DNA of 64,000 bases from Proteles cristata cristata (lineage: Eukaryota; Chordata; Mammalia; Carnivora; Hyaenidae). Of this stretch, positions 11,470-23,139 are shown one piece after another. The notes beneath the pieces were generated by a model. That model worked only from the letters and a program-made list of their open reading frames with translations. It did not search any database and was not told the DNA's origin. Where the stretch lies: NCBI GenBank assembly GCA_017311185.1, contig JAESUZ010003295.1:1-64000 (forward strand), given 5' to 3'. How positions within the stretch are numbered: position 1 is the first letter of the stretch; each line of letters starts with the position of its first letter. The position numbers were made by a program, and so were the translations under genes.

Positions 11470-11944
11470 AAAACATCTACTCTTCCTCCCTCCCCAGAAT
11501 TCTTCCCTCACTTGATTGCCAACTGCACAGCTCCCGAACTTTGAACCAGACCATTAGTGCTCTTGTGGCTCCTCTCTCACAAATAGCTCTGGAGGCCTTT
11601 ATATAATTTTTCAGTTTAGCCTGTGACTGATCAGTTTCATCTCCTTGAACTGTCCTTTGATTTTACCCTACAATACTACTGGTCAAACTATATCCAATGC
11701 ACTTCATGGAGAAGTGATTCTAATCGTCTCTGGTTTCTTGAGTCACACAGTCTTTCACTATTCATTCAAAAGTTTGTAATAGTTCAATATTACTTTATAA
11801 TAACATGCTATATTTATTACATTTCTACTCTTAATGTGTCTCCCTCTAGTATATCTGGTTATTTAATTCAAAGGGCAATTTTGAAATGTATGTGTGTGTG
11901 AGTATGCATGTGGTGGAGAATGGGGTTAAGAAAAGAGATTGCTA
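11470..11944. other. Unit A intron segment, nothing recognised
   Basis: Unique-looking AT-rich sequence between two SINEs within the predicted intron of the unit A receptor. No conserved frame or repeat recognised. Confidence 0.4.
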
Positions 11945-12155
11945 GGAGTGACTGAGTGGCTCAGTTGGCTGAGCATCAAACTCCTGATTCTGGCTCATGT
12001 CATGATCTCATGGTTAGTGGGTTCCAGCCCTGCACTGGGCTCTGTGCTGACAGTGCAAAGCCTGCTTGGGATTCTCTCTCTCGCTCTCTCTCTGTGCCCC
12101 TACCCTGTTCCTGCCTCCTTTCTCCCTCTCAAAAATAAATAAACATTAAAAAAAG
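11945..12155 (+). mobile_element. CanSINE, plus orientation
   Basis: Begins near ggagtgactgagtggctcag, contains the tRNA-like head, ctgtgctgacagtgcaaagc and a CT-rich tract, and ends in aataaataaacattaaaaaa. Moderately diverged. Confidence 0.9.
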
Positions 12156-12177
12156 AACAGAGATTTCTAATCTATAT

Positions 12178-12394
12178 ATATATATTTTTAATGTTTTATT
12201 TATTTCTAGGAGAGAGAGAGAGACAGCGTGAGCAGGGGAGGGTCAGAGAGAGAGGGAGTCACAGACTGAAACAGGCTCCAGGCTCTGAGCTGGCAGTCAG
12301 CACAGGGCACGACACGGGGCTCGAACCCACGAACCGCGAGATCATGACCTAAGCGAAAGTCGGACGCTTAACCGACTAAGCCACCCAGGCGCCC
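12178..12394 (-). mobile_element. CanSINE with 11-bp TSD
   Basis: Full minus-strand SINE, close in sequence to those at 11233 and 17224. Direct repeats ctaatctatat flank it at 12167-12177 and 12395-12405. Confidence 0.92.
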
Positions 12395-13493
12395 CTAATC
12401 TATATTTTTAAGATTAAGCTTCCCCCACCCCAAAAACTCAGATTCATAAGACTTGTGCAGTTCCTCAATTTGAACAGTCAGGATTTGCATCTACTCTATA
12501 TGAGCTTATGACCAAAACTTTAATTCTACAGTGCTCCTGAATAATGATAAACTTCTCTAGTTTGCATTTAAAGATTATTCAATTTTTGAAGTAATTTCTC
12601 TACCTGCAGAGAACCTGTTTTACTTGGTCTTTTCTGGGTATTTTAAGCATTGCACAGGTGGTTCTGGTACCTCCATGCTACAGAATCAGGCACCAACTAG
12701 TCAGATCAGACTTGCCCTGGTGCCCTCATTACTTTTCTATCCTCTGTCTTGACTTCAGCCAAGACTCTGTTGAAAATTTTTTCAAATCTTGACCTAAATC
12801 CTACTGATTTTTCCATCTCACCTTAATTTCTGTTTCTTCCATTATATATCTTTTAATTACCTTCTTCCCTGCCTGGATGGATTATGGAAAATAATGACCC
12901 CTATTATTTCATTGGTACTAATTAGATCTAGATATTATCAAACATATACCTTTTTCTCTACTTGGAGATCTCAACAAGACTTGGGGGGCTGCATATTTCA
13001 CATTTTAGAGTAAGGAAATTGAATCTGAAAATGCATTGGTAACTTCTGGTGTTGAGAGGATTAGTGGATATGCTTTATATCCCTCCCAGGTCTATGAAGC
13101 TTCCATATCTGTGCTTTTTTACACTCTGACTGGCTGACATTCATTTGCTTAAGCACATCTACTTCTCTCCATTCTGTGTTCTTTTTGCTCCTTACTCTCT
13201 GAACTGTTTTGGGCCTTCACTTGGATATCTATCTTACCCTGGCTTTTAGTAGGATATATGAGTAGTATTTCTTTTTTTTCTCCAAATGTGTTGCTTGTTT
13301 ATGGAGAATAGATTTGGTATTTAATCATCCATATTATCTTAAATCCTGAACATACAGCAGAATGAAGGCAATAATGGGTCCTCAGGATTTGTTAAATGTA
13401 GAAAGAATGAAAGAATAAAGCAAATATGACATATGTGCTTTGTTAAAGGAATATCCCCAGCTTTAATTCTGACTTTAGAAATAAACAAAACTT

Positions 13494-13715
13494 GAGGCAC
13501 CTGGGTAGCTCAGTCAGATAAGCATTGACTTTGGCTCATGTCATGATCTCACGGTTCGTGAGTTGGAGCCCTGCACTGGGCTTTGTGCTGACACCTTGGA
13601 GCTCAGAGCCTGGAGCCTGCTTCAGATTCTGTCTCCTCCTCTCTCTGCTCCTACTCCCAACCCCTTCATGCCCTGTCTCTAAAGTAAATAAACATTAAAA
13701 AATTAAATAAAAACT
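13494..13715 (+). mobile_element. CanSINE, plus orientation
   Basis: tRNA-like head from ttgaggcacctgggtagctc, CT-rich centre, and tail aagtaaataaacattaaaaa. It is inserted in block 1 of unit A and absent from the matching places in the other units. Confidence 0.9.
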
Positions 13716-14400
13716 TCAGGATGACCGGGAAGTGGTGGAGAAAGGTTGCAAAGGCTGAAGACTTATCTTTTGTTGTAATAATTGGTACCTAAAGATTCCT
13801 TCCCCCAGGGAACAGCTCGTTCTTACTAGCTAATTTCTGTCTATGCTGGCAGGGTGGCTTAAAACCGTGACATTTATGTATACAATTCATTATCCACCCT
13901 GTCTGTCAATTCAGTCATGTATCCATCTATGTTTCTGTTCAATCATTTATCCATTAATGTATCAGTTCTCTCATTCATCTGATTATTCAAAGTTATATGG
14001 ATTTGCTTTGTGCAAGGCCTCCTACTTATAATAGATTGGCCAAACAACCTTACTTAATGTTTGTTGAACTGTTGTGTGAATACACTTAATTGTACTGCTT
14101 TTCCAGTCATATATTTCTAGCATTCAGAGCGGAGTTCTTGTGCTGGTTAATTTGTTTTTCATACCCAGCTTGAAACCTCAGACTCTGCCTTTGTGAGTCC
14201 TCTTTTCTGGTATGTAACCGCTTATAGTAATCTTGACCTGTCACCCAGGATTCTGAATCAACTCTGAATTTCCCAGCTTTCATCTGGGGTATTTCACCAC
14301 AGTGTCACATTATTCTCACCCAGACAACTCACGAGAACAGATTCTGTTCCTGTGGGGTCAGCTAATGCTCTGCTTTTCCTTTGTATTCTTCTTTATTTCT

Positions 14401-14648
14401 TTTTAAGTTTATTTATTTATTTATTTTGGGAGAGGGAGAGATAGAGAGGGAGACAGGGAGAGAGGGCGGGGGTGAGCTTGTAAGGAGAGGAAGGGCAGAG
14501 ATAGAAGGAGAGAGAGAGAATCCCAGGCCTACTCTGCACTGTTAGCTCAGAGCCCAATGCCGGGCTCAATCTCATGATCTGTAAGGTCATGATCCTGAGC
14601 TGAAACCAAGAGTCAGTTGCTTAACCACCTGAGCCACCCAGGCACCCT
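14401..14648 (-). mobile_element. CanSINE, older and longer form
   Basis: Minus-strand element of about 250 bp with an extended GA-rich centre (14430-14525) and a head ending gagccacccaggcaccct. It is more diverged than the copies at 11233 and 17224. Confidence 0.85.
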
Positions 14649-15282
14649 ATCTTTTCTTATTTAAACAAGTTCTCCTACTCCCACCCCTTATGAGAACCCA
14701 TATTCAAATCACCTCTCTGTTCCATCTGATGAGTAACTTGCAGTCCAGCATAATAGCCCAGAGTAATTCAGATTCTGTGGTGAAGATGAACAACCAGTAG
14801 GAAAGTTCAGTTCCTCCTGTCTCTGAGTTTGTAAAATCTCTTTGAAATAAAGTTTCTTTTGTTTTTCAGTAGCAAAGTCAACAGTCAATTCAGTACATTA
14901 AGTGGAAAATTTCTCAAGATTTATAATTTACTCTCTGATTTTGACCATTTTCTTTATATTTACTCTCTAGTTTTCCCATAGTTGTTCTCATTGTAGACCT
15001 GGCTACAATCTCACTTGTATTTTTGGCACTTAACCTAAGCAAACTCCAGCATAACCAACGGACGTTTGGAGCAACTGTGAGTTAGAGATCCAATATTTGA
15101 AAACCTCTGTTCTATGCTGAGGATCCATAAAGCCCACCCATCAGGAAGGCAGGTGGAAGCCCAACTGTGAGATTCCACAATTTGCTCCCCTTGGATCCTA
15201 ATATAAATCCTCTGACTGTCACCAACTGAAAACAGCTTCATTTCAACCATGTAGTGGTTAATTTCAAATTCTGTTCACTTAC

Positions 15283-15345
15283 CTTGTGAGAGGGAACACA
15301 GTGGCTTCAATTCACATTAAAGTTGAATGCCTATTTTGAAATTCA
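15283..15345 (-). other. Candidate 5' noncoding exon of OR unit A with GTAAGT donor
   Basis: On the minus strand the segment containing tgtgaattgaagccactgtg runs into ctcacaag followed by gtaagtg (GT at 15281-15282). The same exon-like piece with the same donor is present in units B and C. The matching acceptor precedes the coding exon 4.2 kb downstream. A TATA-like tatataat lies at about 15376-15384 on the minus strand. The 5' limit is not determined. ORs typically have such short untranslated first exons; assignment here is inference. Confidence 0.5.
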
Positions 15346-17223
15346 GAACAAGGTGAAGAGAGAAAAATTTGGGTGATTATATAGAGAAGAGTAAAAAGTA
15401 ACAAAGCAGAGCCCAAGGGGATTCTTTTAACAAAATGTGTTATTTACCACTTTGCCTGTATAGCTGGGTTTGAAGCTTCTCTAATAGGCTACCTCTTGGT
15501 ATCTCATATGCTTATGTCAGATATCACCTTAAAGAGAAGTGGAACAGGAAATAGCATTTTCTGAGTCATTTAAAAAATAATCACAAATAATTATCACCAT
15601 CCATCCTGTGATTTTGGGCTGAAGATGATGCTACTGTGAATTCATTTTACTTAAATTAGCATTTGCCTAAACTTAAGATTTAGTCAGTTCTGAGAGGAAA
15701 GAACATCAATTCTTTATACATTGTTAACTTATAAATTATTAACTTGTTTAGATACAATAATCTTGTATCATTTCCAAGGAGACATTCCAAGAAAAAAGTC
15801 TCAAAAGTTATCTATTTGGTGAAACCACACAGAGAATATTAGTTAATTACATAAATGACTGGATAGATAGATTAATGAACAGAGGATGAGAGGCAGGTCT
15901 AGTGCTGCAAGGCAGAGATGGTTTGGGTAACTATTTTTGGAAATATAATATCTTTGATGTTCTGAGGCCACCTGAGATGGGACAAAGGGCCAAATTCTTG
16001 TGGTATGCATGGAAGACAAACTTCAAATATGTCAATGTTTTCCTTAGAATCTCTGAATTCTACCCTTTCACTTCCTCTTTAACCACTAATATTGATGACC
16101 AGAGTTGATGGAGTGGTTAATCATATCAGAAAAGTAAATTATTTTAAGCACATGCATTTAGGGTCTAAGAGAAGAAGGAGGATCTCAGACTACTAAAGTT
16201 TATTATGATGTGTTCTTACCCATTCCTCCCCAGGCTGAGAACCTCTTAGCTCTTGGTTTCAGCTTTCCAGACCAATGCAGATTCAACGCTAGAGAGCATA
16301 GAGAGGATTTATTTAGTAGATGCTAAAAACAGTTCAGGATAAGAACCTTAAAGGAGAGAAATATCCACAAAGTTCTTAGTGTCACTAACTTAGGCTGCAG
16401 TACAAGCAAAAGATGATGAGAGAACTCAATGTAAAAGGAGTTGCCTAGGACAGCTAGGCACAGAAGACTAGATAAAAACGGAAACTGGAAATCTCCAGAA
16501 GGGAATGCGGGGAACCTTTAGAAAAATCATAGAGGTCTGAGTTTTTCTGGCACAAAAGTCATCTTTTGGCTCTAGTCTTACCATAGTATAAGAAGTCATT
16601 GGTCAGGTGATCACTATGCACAGGAGAACCACTATTTCTATAGCCTAATTTCAGAAAGCATAACATATTTTCTATTTACATGCCTCCATGAGGGAAGGAA
16701 AATGTCTACTCTCACTCACTAAATACAGCAGGAAACATTCAAATTCTGAAAGGAGCACAAGAGAGACTTCTCTCATGTCCTGTCAGACCCAACCACAGAG
16801 GTTACTCCTCACTTATCTTTCTGAGTTTATATCCTGGGCAAAGAATGCCAGTGAATCAAGTGATTTTCAGATATCATCTAGCAGAAGGGAATCAGATAGT
16901 CTGGTGGACCTGGTGGATCTTAGCAGTGCAAGAAAGCAGTAATCCCTGAGGGTCATAGTTTGAAGCAAAACTTTAAGCTCATTAATTGGAAGAGTGAAGT
17001 TTGTAGAAATCCTAGGGGATTCTCACAGATACAGGCTTATAGAACTTTAGGGCTGAAGCTTTAACTGGGCTTTGAAAGCAGGCAAGCTGGGAAGTCTATT
17101 CCTGTTGGCTACTTATTAGAAAATTATTAAGGAAGGTATATAGTGAGATATAATTAACCTAACAGTTTACTTTCCCATATCATAGGGGATTGTATCTTTA
17201 AACAACGAGGCTAAACATTTTCT

Positions 17224-17437
17224 TTTTTTTTTTTAATATTTTATTTATTTCTAGGAGAGAGAGAGAGAGAGACAGTGTGAGCAAGGGAGGGTCAGAGAGA
17301 GAGGGAGTCACAGACTGAAACAGGCTCCAGGCTCTGAGCTGGCAGCCAGCACAGAGCCCGACGCGGGGCTCGAACCCACGAATCGCGAGATCATGACCCA
17401 AGCGAAAGTCGGACGCTTAACCGACTAAGCCACCCAG
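17224..17437 (-). mobile_element. CanSINE with perfect 17-bp TSD
   Basis: Minus-strand SINE flanked by identical gaggctaaacattttct at 17207-17223 and 17438-17454. The head is a few bases short (ends ccacccag, lacking cgcccc). Young insertion in block 2 of unit A. Confidence 0.95.
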
Positions 17438-17724
17438 GAGGCTAAACATTTTCTGATTAAATCTATTAAAAATTAGAAACAGTTACTTATGCAACTGTGT
17501 AACTCATTGGATGTATCTGTGAAATCTCATTCTATGCAACAGCATGGCAAAGAGCAGTGTAGAGACTAACATGATCCCAGGTCCAGCCTCACATTCTCAT
17601 GGGAGGCATCTTTATCTCTGAAGATGAGTTGTTGGACATCAGTGAGAATTTTCTCAGCTTATGTGAAATTTTTGCTTTAAAATGTTTCTATTTTTGGAGT
17701 CTGGGGAGGGGACAAAAAAGTTTC

Positions 17725-18815
17725 TATTTTTATTAAAAGAATTTTAACTTGAGATATAATCAACATGTAACACTGTATAAACTTAAGGTGTTGATCGATA
17801 CATTTGTATATTGCACTATGAGTGCCATTGAAGCATTGGCTAATACCTCATAATTATAATATATAATATACATAATTATAATTATATAATAAATTAAAAT
17901 ATATATGTCACATGATTATAATTTCTTTTTTGTGGTGGGATCAAGATCTAATCTCTTAGCAAGTTTCATGTTTGAAATACAGTACTGTTGCCTATAATAC
18001 TATGTGGAATTTTAGATCCTCAAGGCTTATTTATCTACTGGTCACAAATTTGTATCCTTAAACAAAATGTATCCAATTTCTCCATTCTTCAGCCTCTTGT
18101 AAACACCATTCTATTCTCTGGTTTTACAAGTTTGGCTTTTTTAGATTTCCTATGTGATTGATATCATACAAAGTTTGTCCTTTTCTGCCTAACATATCCC
18201 ATTTGGCATATATGCCTTCAAGGCCCATCATTGTTGTTGCAAATGGGAGGTTTTCTTCTTTCTTGTGGCTGAATAATACTGTGTGTGTGTGTATGAGTGT
18301 ATATATTATATATATGTGTATATGTATTATAATCTGTGTGTATGTATGTGTGTGTATATATATGTAATATATATCTTCTTCATATGTTTTTCCATTGATG
18401 ACATTTAGTTTGTTTCTATGTTTTGGTTATTGTGAATAATGCTGTAATTAATAAGAGAATGCAGATATCTCTTCCAGATATTGATTTCATTTCCTCTCTC
18501 TATATATACCCAGAAGTGGAATTGCTACATTATATGATAGTTCTATTTTAATTTTTTGAAGAACCTCCATACTGTTTTCCATAGTGGCTGAACCAAACTA
18601 CATTCCCACCAACAGTGTACAAGGGTTTCCTTTCCTCCACAGCCTCACCAACACTTGTTATTTCATCTTTTTAATGATAGCCATTCTAGTAGGTGTTAGG
18701 TGTTTTGATTTGCATTTTCCTAATGATTAGTGATGTTTAGCATCTTTTCATGTACATATTGTCCATTTGTATGTCTTCTTGGGACAAATGTCTGTTTAGG
18801 TTATCTGACCATTTT
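17725..18815 (-). mobile_element. Old L1, 3' part (split by a younger L1)
   Basis: Minus-strand 3' UTR (acttgagatataatcaacatg) and ORF2 end (ccattgatgacatttagttt and following). The sequence runs to 18829 and resumes at 21788 with the expected next L1 text (ttgttttgtttttcttcttgg). An imperfect TG/TA-rich stretch lies at 18283-18365. Confidence 0.8.
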
Positions 18816-18829
18816 AAAATCAGATTGTT

Positions 18830-21773
18830 CATCATATAGGTCTCCTATATCTTCGATTAGGTTTATTCCTTGGTATTTTGTGTTGTGTGTGTGTGTGTGT
18901 GTGTAGTTGTGAATGGGATCAGTTTCTTGATTTCTCTTTCTGTTACTTCGTTATTGGTGTATAAAAATGCAACCGATTTCCGTACATTGATTTTGTACCC
19001 TGCAACTTTGCTGAATTCCTGGATCAAATCTAGTAGGCTTCTGGTGGAGTCTGTCGGGTTTTCTATGTAGAGTATCATGTCGTCTGTAAAAAGTGAGAGT
19101 TTGACTTCTTCTTTGCCAATTCTGATGCCTTTTATTTCCTTTTGTTTTCTGATGGCTGATGCTAGGACTGCCAACACTATGTTAAAGAGCAGTGGTGAGA
19201 GTGGACATCCCTGTCGTGTTCCTGATCCCAGGGTTAAAGCTCTCAGTTTTTCCCTGTTGAGGATGATGTTAGCTAAGGGCTTCTCATACATGACTTTTAT
19301 GATGTTTAAGTAAGTTCCTTCTATCCTGACTTTGTTGAGGGTCTTTATTAAGAAGGGATGCTTTATTTTGTCAAATATTTTTTCTGTATTTCGACAGGAT
19401 TATATGGTTTTTATCTTTTCTTTTGTTAATGTGATGTATCACATTGATTGATTTGTGAATATTGAACCAGCTCTGTAACCCAGGAATGAATTCCACTTGA
19501 TCATGGTGGATACTTCTTTTTATGTGCTGTTGAATTCGATTTGCAAGTATCTTGTTGAGGATTTTTGCATCTGTATTCATCAAGGATATTGGCCTGTAGT
19601 TCTCTTTATTTGCTGGGTCTCTGTTTGGCTTGGGAATCAAAGTGATGCTGGCTTTGTAAAATGAGTCCGGAAGTTTTCCTTCAATTTCTATTTTTTGGAA
19701 TAGCTCGAGAAGAATGGGTATAAATTCTCTTTTAAATGTCTGGTAGAATTCCCCAGGGAAGCCATCTGGCCCAGCGCTCTTATTTGTTAGGAGATTTTTG
19801 ATAACTGATTCAATTTCCTCACTAGTTATGGGTCTATTCAGATTTTCTATCTCTTTCCGTGTGAGTTTTGGTAGTAAGTGTGTGTTTAGGAATTCGTCCA
19901 TTTCTTCTAAATTGTCCAATTTGTTGGCATATAATTTGTCATAGTATTCCCTGATAATTGCTTGTATTTCTGAGGGGTTGGTTGTAATAAGTCCTTTTTC
20001 ATTCATGATTTTGTCTATTTGAGTGCTCTCTCTTTTCTTTTTGAGAAGCCTGGCTAGAGGTTTGTCAATTTTGTTTTATTTTTTCAAAAAACCAACTCTT
20101 AGTTTCATTGATCTGTTCAACTGTTTTTTTGGTTTCTATATTGTTTATTTCTGCCCTGATTTTTATGAAGGAAGTTGAAGAAGACACAAGGTGGAAAAAC
20201 AGTCCATGCTCATGGGTCAGAAGAATAAATATTGTTAAAGTGTCTTTACTACCCAAAGCAATCTACACATTTAATGCAATCCCAATCAAAATTGCACTAG
20301 CACTCTTCTCAAAATTAGAACAAACTTTCCTAAAATTTGTATGGAACCACAAAAGACCCCAAATAGTTAAAGTAATATTGAAGAAGAAAACCAAAACGGA
20401 AGGCATCACCATCCCAGACTTTAGCCTCTACTACAAAGCTGTCATCATCAAGACAGTATAGTATTGGCACAAAAACAGACACATAGACCAATGGAATAGA
20501 ATTGAGAACTCAGAACTGGACCCAAAAGTGTACAGCCAACTAATCTTTGACAAAGCAGGAAAGAGTATCCAATGGAAAAAAGACAGCCTCTTTAACAGAT
20601 GGTGCTGGGAGAACTGGACAACAACATGCAGAAGAATGAAACTAGATCATTTTCTCACACCATACACAAAAAATAAACTCAAAATGGATAAAGGACCTGA
20701 ATGTGAGACAGGAAACCATCAAAACCCTAGAAGAGAAAGCAGGAAAAAAACCTCCTTGACCTCAACCGCAGCAATTTCTTACTTGACACATCCCCAAAGG
20801 CAAGGGAATCAAGAGCAAAAATGAACTCTTGGGACCTCATCAAGATAAAAAGCTTCTGTACAGCAAAGGAAACAATCATAAAACTAACAGGCAACTGACA
20901 GAATGGGAAAGATAATTGCAAATGGCATATCTGATAAAGGGCTAGTATCCAAAATCTATAAGGAACTCATCAAACTCCACACCCAAAAAACAAATAATCC
21001 AGTGAAGAAATGGGCAGAAGACATGAACAGACACTTCTCCAAAGAGGATATCCTAATGGCCAACAGACACATGAAATGATGCTCATCGTCCCTCCTCATC
21101 AGGGAAATACAAATCAAAACCACACTGAGATACCACCTCACACTGGTCAGAGTGGCTAAAATGAACAAATCAGGAGACTATAGATGCTGGCGAGGATGTG
21201 GAGAAATGGGCACCCTCCTACACTATTGGCAGGAATGTAAGGCGGTGCTTACTGCTAGGAATTTACCCAAGGGATACAGAAATGCTGATGCATAGGGACA
21301 CATGTACCCCAGTGTTCATAGCAGCACTTTCAACCACAGCCAAAACATGGAAGGAACCTAAGTGTCCATCAACTGATGAATGGATCAAGAAGATGTGGTA
21401 AATTTATACAATGAAATACTACATGGCAATGAGAAAGAATGAAATCTGGCCCTGTGTAGCAATATGGATGGAACTAGAGGGTGTTATGCTGGGCAAAATA
21501 AGTCAGGCAGAGAAGGACAGATACCATATGTTTGCACGTATATTTGGATTAGGAGGATGCTAACAGAGGACCATGGGGGAGAAGAAGGGGAAAATTAGTT
21601 GGGGAGAGGGAAGGAGGCAAACCATGAGAGACTCTTGAATGCTGAGAACAAACTGAGGGCTGATGGGAGTGAGGGATGGGGAAAGGGGGTGATGGGCATG
21701 AGGGAGGGCACTTTTTGGGATGAGCGCTGGGTGTTATATGTAAACCAACTTGACAATAAACTATTAAAAAAAT
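18830..21773 (+). mobile_element. L1 with 5' inversion (twin priming), 14-bp TSD
   Basis: The 3' half (about 20163-21773) is plus-strand ORF2 end plus 3' UTR and poly(A). The 5' half (18830 to about 20163) is the adjacent upstream ORF2 segment in reverse orientation. In element order the inverted piece ends around DLYD and the sense piece begins around MKEVEEDT, so only a few codons are lost. Direct repeats aaaat[c/g]agattgtt flank the whole at 18816-18829 and 21774-21787. ORF2 fragments are open at 18863-19291 and 19371-20006 (minus) and 20108-20461 (plus) but are not joinable into a working gene. A (TG)n run sits at 18881-18904. Confidence 0.92.
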
Positions 21774-21787
21774 AAAATGAGATTGTT

Positions 21788-22824
21788 TTGTTTTTCTTCT
21801 TGGTTATTGAGTTGTAGGAATTCTTTATATATTTTGGTTATTAGCTACTCATCCTATATGTGGTTTGCAAAAATGTTCTTTCATCTGTTGGTTGCCTCTT
21901 TGTCTCACTGATGGTTTCTTTGTTGGGCAAAGGCTTTTAAGTTTTATGCGGTCCTACTTGTTGATTTTTGGACTTTTGGTGTCACATCTAAAAAATTGTT
22001 GCCAAGATCAATGTCAAGGAGCTTCTTCCTTATGTTTACTTCTAGGAGTTTCACAGTATGAAGTAAATATTTGATCCATTTTGAGTTAATTTTTGTGAGT
22101 GGTGTAAGATGGGGCTCCAGTTTCATTTTTCTTTTGATAGTTATCCAGTTTCCCAACACCTTTTGTTGGAGAGGCTATCTTTTCCCCATTTGGTGTTCTT
22201 CATTCTCTCATCAAATATCATTTGACTGTATATGGAGAGGGTTAATTTTGGGCTTTCTATTTTGTTCTATTGGTCTATGTATTTATTTTTATGCCAATAA
22301 CATACTGTTCAATTACTATAGCTTTGTAGTAAAGTTTGAAATCAGGAAATGTGGTGCCTCCGGCTTTGTTATTCTGTTTCAGGATTTCTTTGGCTCTTTG
22401 GGGTCTTTTGTGGTTCCATACAAATTTAGGACTGTTTATTCTATTTCTGTGAAAAATGCTTTTATTTAGGAAAATGCTCAACACCAGTGAAATTACTGGA
22501 TCACATCAGAAAACTATTTTTAATTTTTTGAAGGACTGCCACACTAGAGGTCCATAGAAGCTGCACTCCTTTGCATTCCCACCAATTATGCATGAGGCTT
22601 TCTTCTTCTCCATAACCTCACCAACACTTCTTGTTTCTTGTGTTGAGTTTAACCATTCTCACACGTGTGAGGTGATATCTCATTGTGGTTTTGCTTTGCA
22701 TTTCCCTGATAATGAGTGATGTTGAGCATCCTTTCATGTGTCTGTTGGCTCTCTGTATGTTTTTGTTTCTGTTTTGGAAAATGTCTGTTAATGTCTTCTG
22801 TCAATTTTTTTTAAATGTTTACTT

Positions 22825-22869
<45 letters not shown>

Positions 22870-23130
22870 TGACCAGAAGTGGGGGAGGGAGACACAGAAT
22901 CCTAGGCAGATTCCAGGCTCTGAGCTGTCTGCATGGAGCCTGACATGGGGCTTGAACCCATAAACCACACCATCATAACCAAGCTGAAGTGAGATGCTTA
23001 ACTGACTAAGCCACCCAGGTGCCCTTTCTTTCTATTTTAATTAGATTCTTATTTTGTGTGTGTGTGGAGTTGTTAAGTTCTTTATATATTTTGGATATTA
23101 ACCCTTTACTGGATATATGCAAATCAAGAA
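21788..23130 (-). mobile_element. Old L1 ORF2 sequence, minus strand, at least two fragments
   Basis: 21788-22480 continues the old L1 from 17725-18815 (tctttatatattttggttat onwards). Near 22480 the text jumps back to a more 3' L1 segment (gaccatccacac-like atttttgaaggactgccaca) that runs to about 23130, so a second fragment or rearrangement is likely. All frames are broken. Confidence 0.7.
22806..23025 (-). mobile_element. CanSINE with expanded (GA)n
   Basis: Minus-strand SINE inserted in old L1. The internal GA tract is expanded to about 38 bases (22831-22868). The head ends ccacccaggtgccc. Confidence 0.88.
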
Positions 23131-23139
23131 TGAAAAGTA

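Larger units (their letters stand above)
12415..14900. repeat. OR-unit block 1 of unit A (intron-like duplicated sequence)
   Basis: This non-coding stretch has visible relatives in the other units: about 27590-29560 (B), 43470-44850 (C) and 53840-55410 (D). Examples are the text around 12460 (aatttgaacagtcaggattt) against 53885, 12720-12790 against 54120-54190, 13110-13250 against 43500-43640, and 13990-14340 against 54770-55110. It carries two later SINE insertions. It lies between the OR coding exon and the candidate 5' exon, so it would be intronic. Confidence 0.7.
15010..17720. repeat. OR-unit block 2 of unit A (upstream duplicated sequence)
   Basis: Duplicated non-coding sequence beyond block 1. 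Its reverse complement is clearly recognisable at 50300-53440: for example 15800-15930 against 52080-52160, and 16505-16600 against 51350-51440. It is directly recognisable at 45000-47500 (unit C) and more weakly at 29700-32560 (unit B). It contains the candidate 5' exon and would include the promoter of the unit A receptor. No protein-coding frame is shared among copies, so it appears non-coding. Confidence 0.7.

Noticed and set aside
11157..11471. 104-codon plus frame with RERERQRE repeats
   Set aside because: It translates the (GA)n and tRNA-like parts of a CanSINE.
13494..13570. tRNA gene-like A/B boxes at SINE heads (here and in every CanSINE)
   Set aside because: They are tRNA-derived SINE promoters followed by CT-rich bodies and A-rich tails, without a complete tRNA fold.
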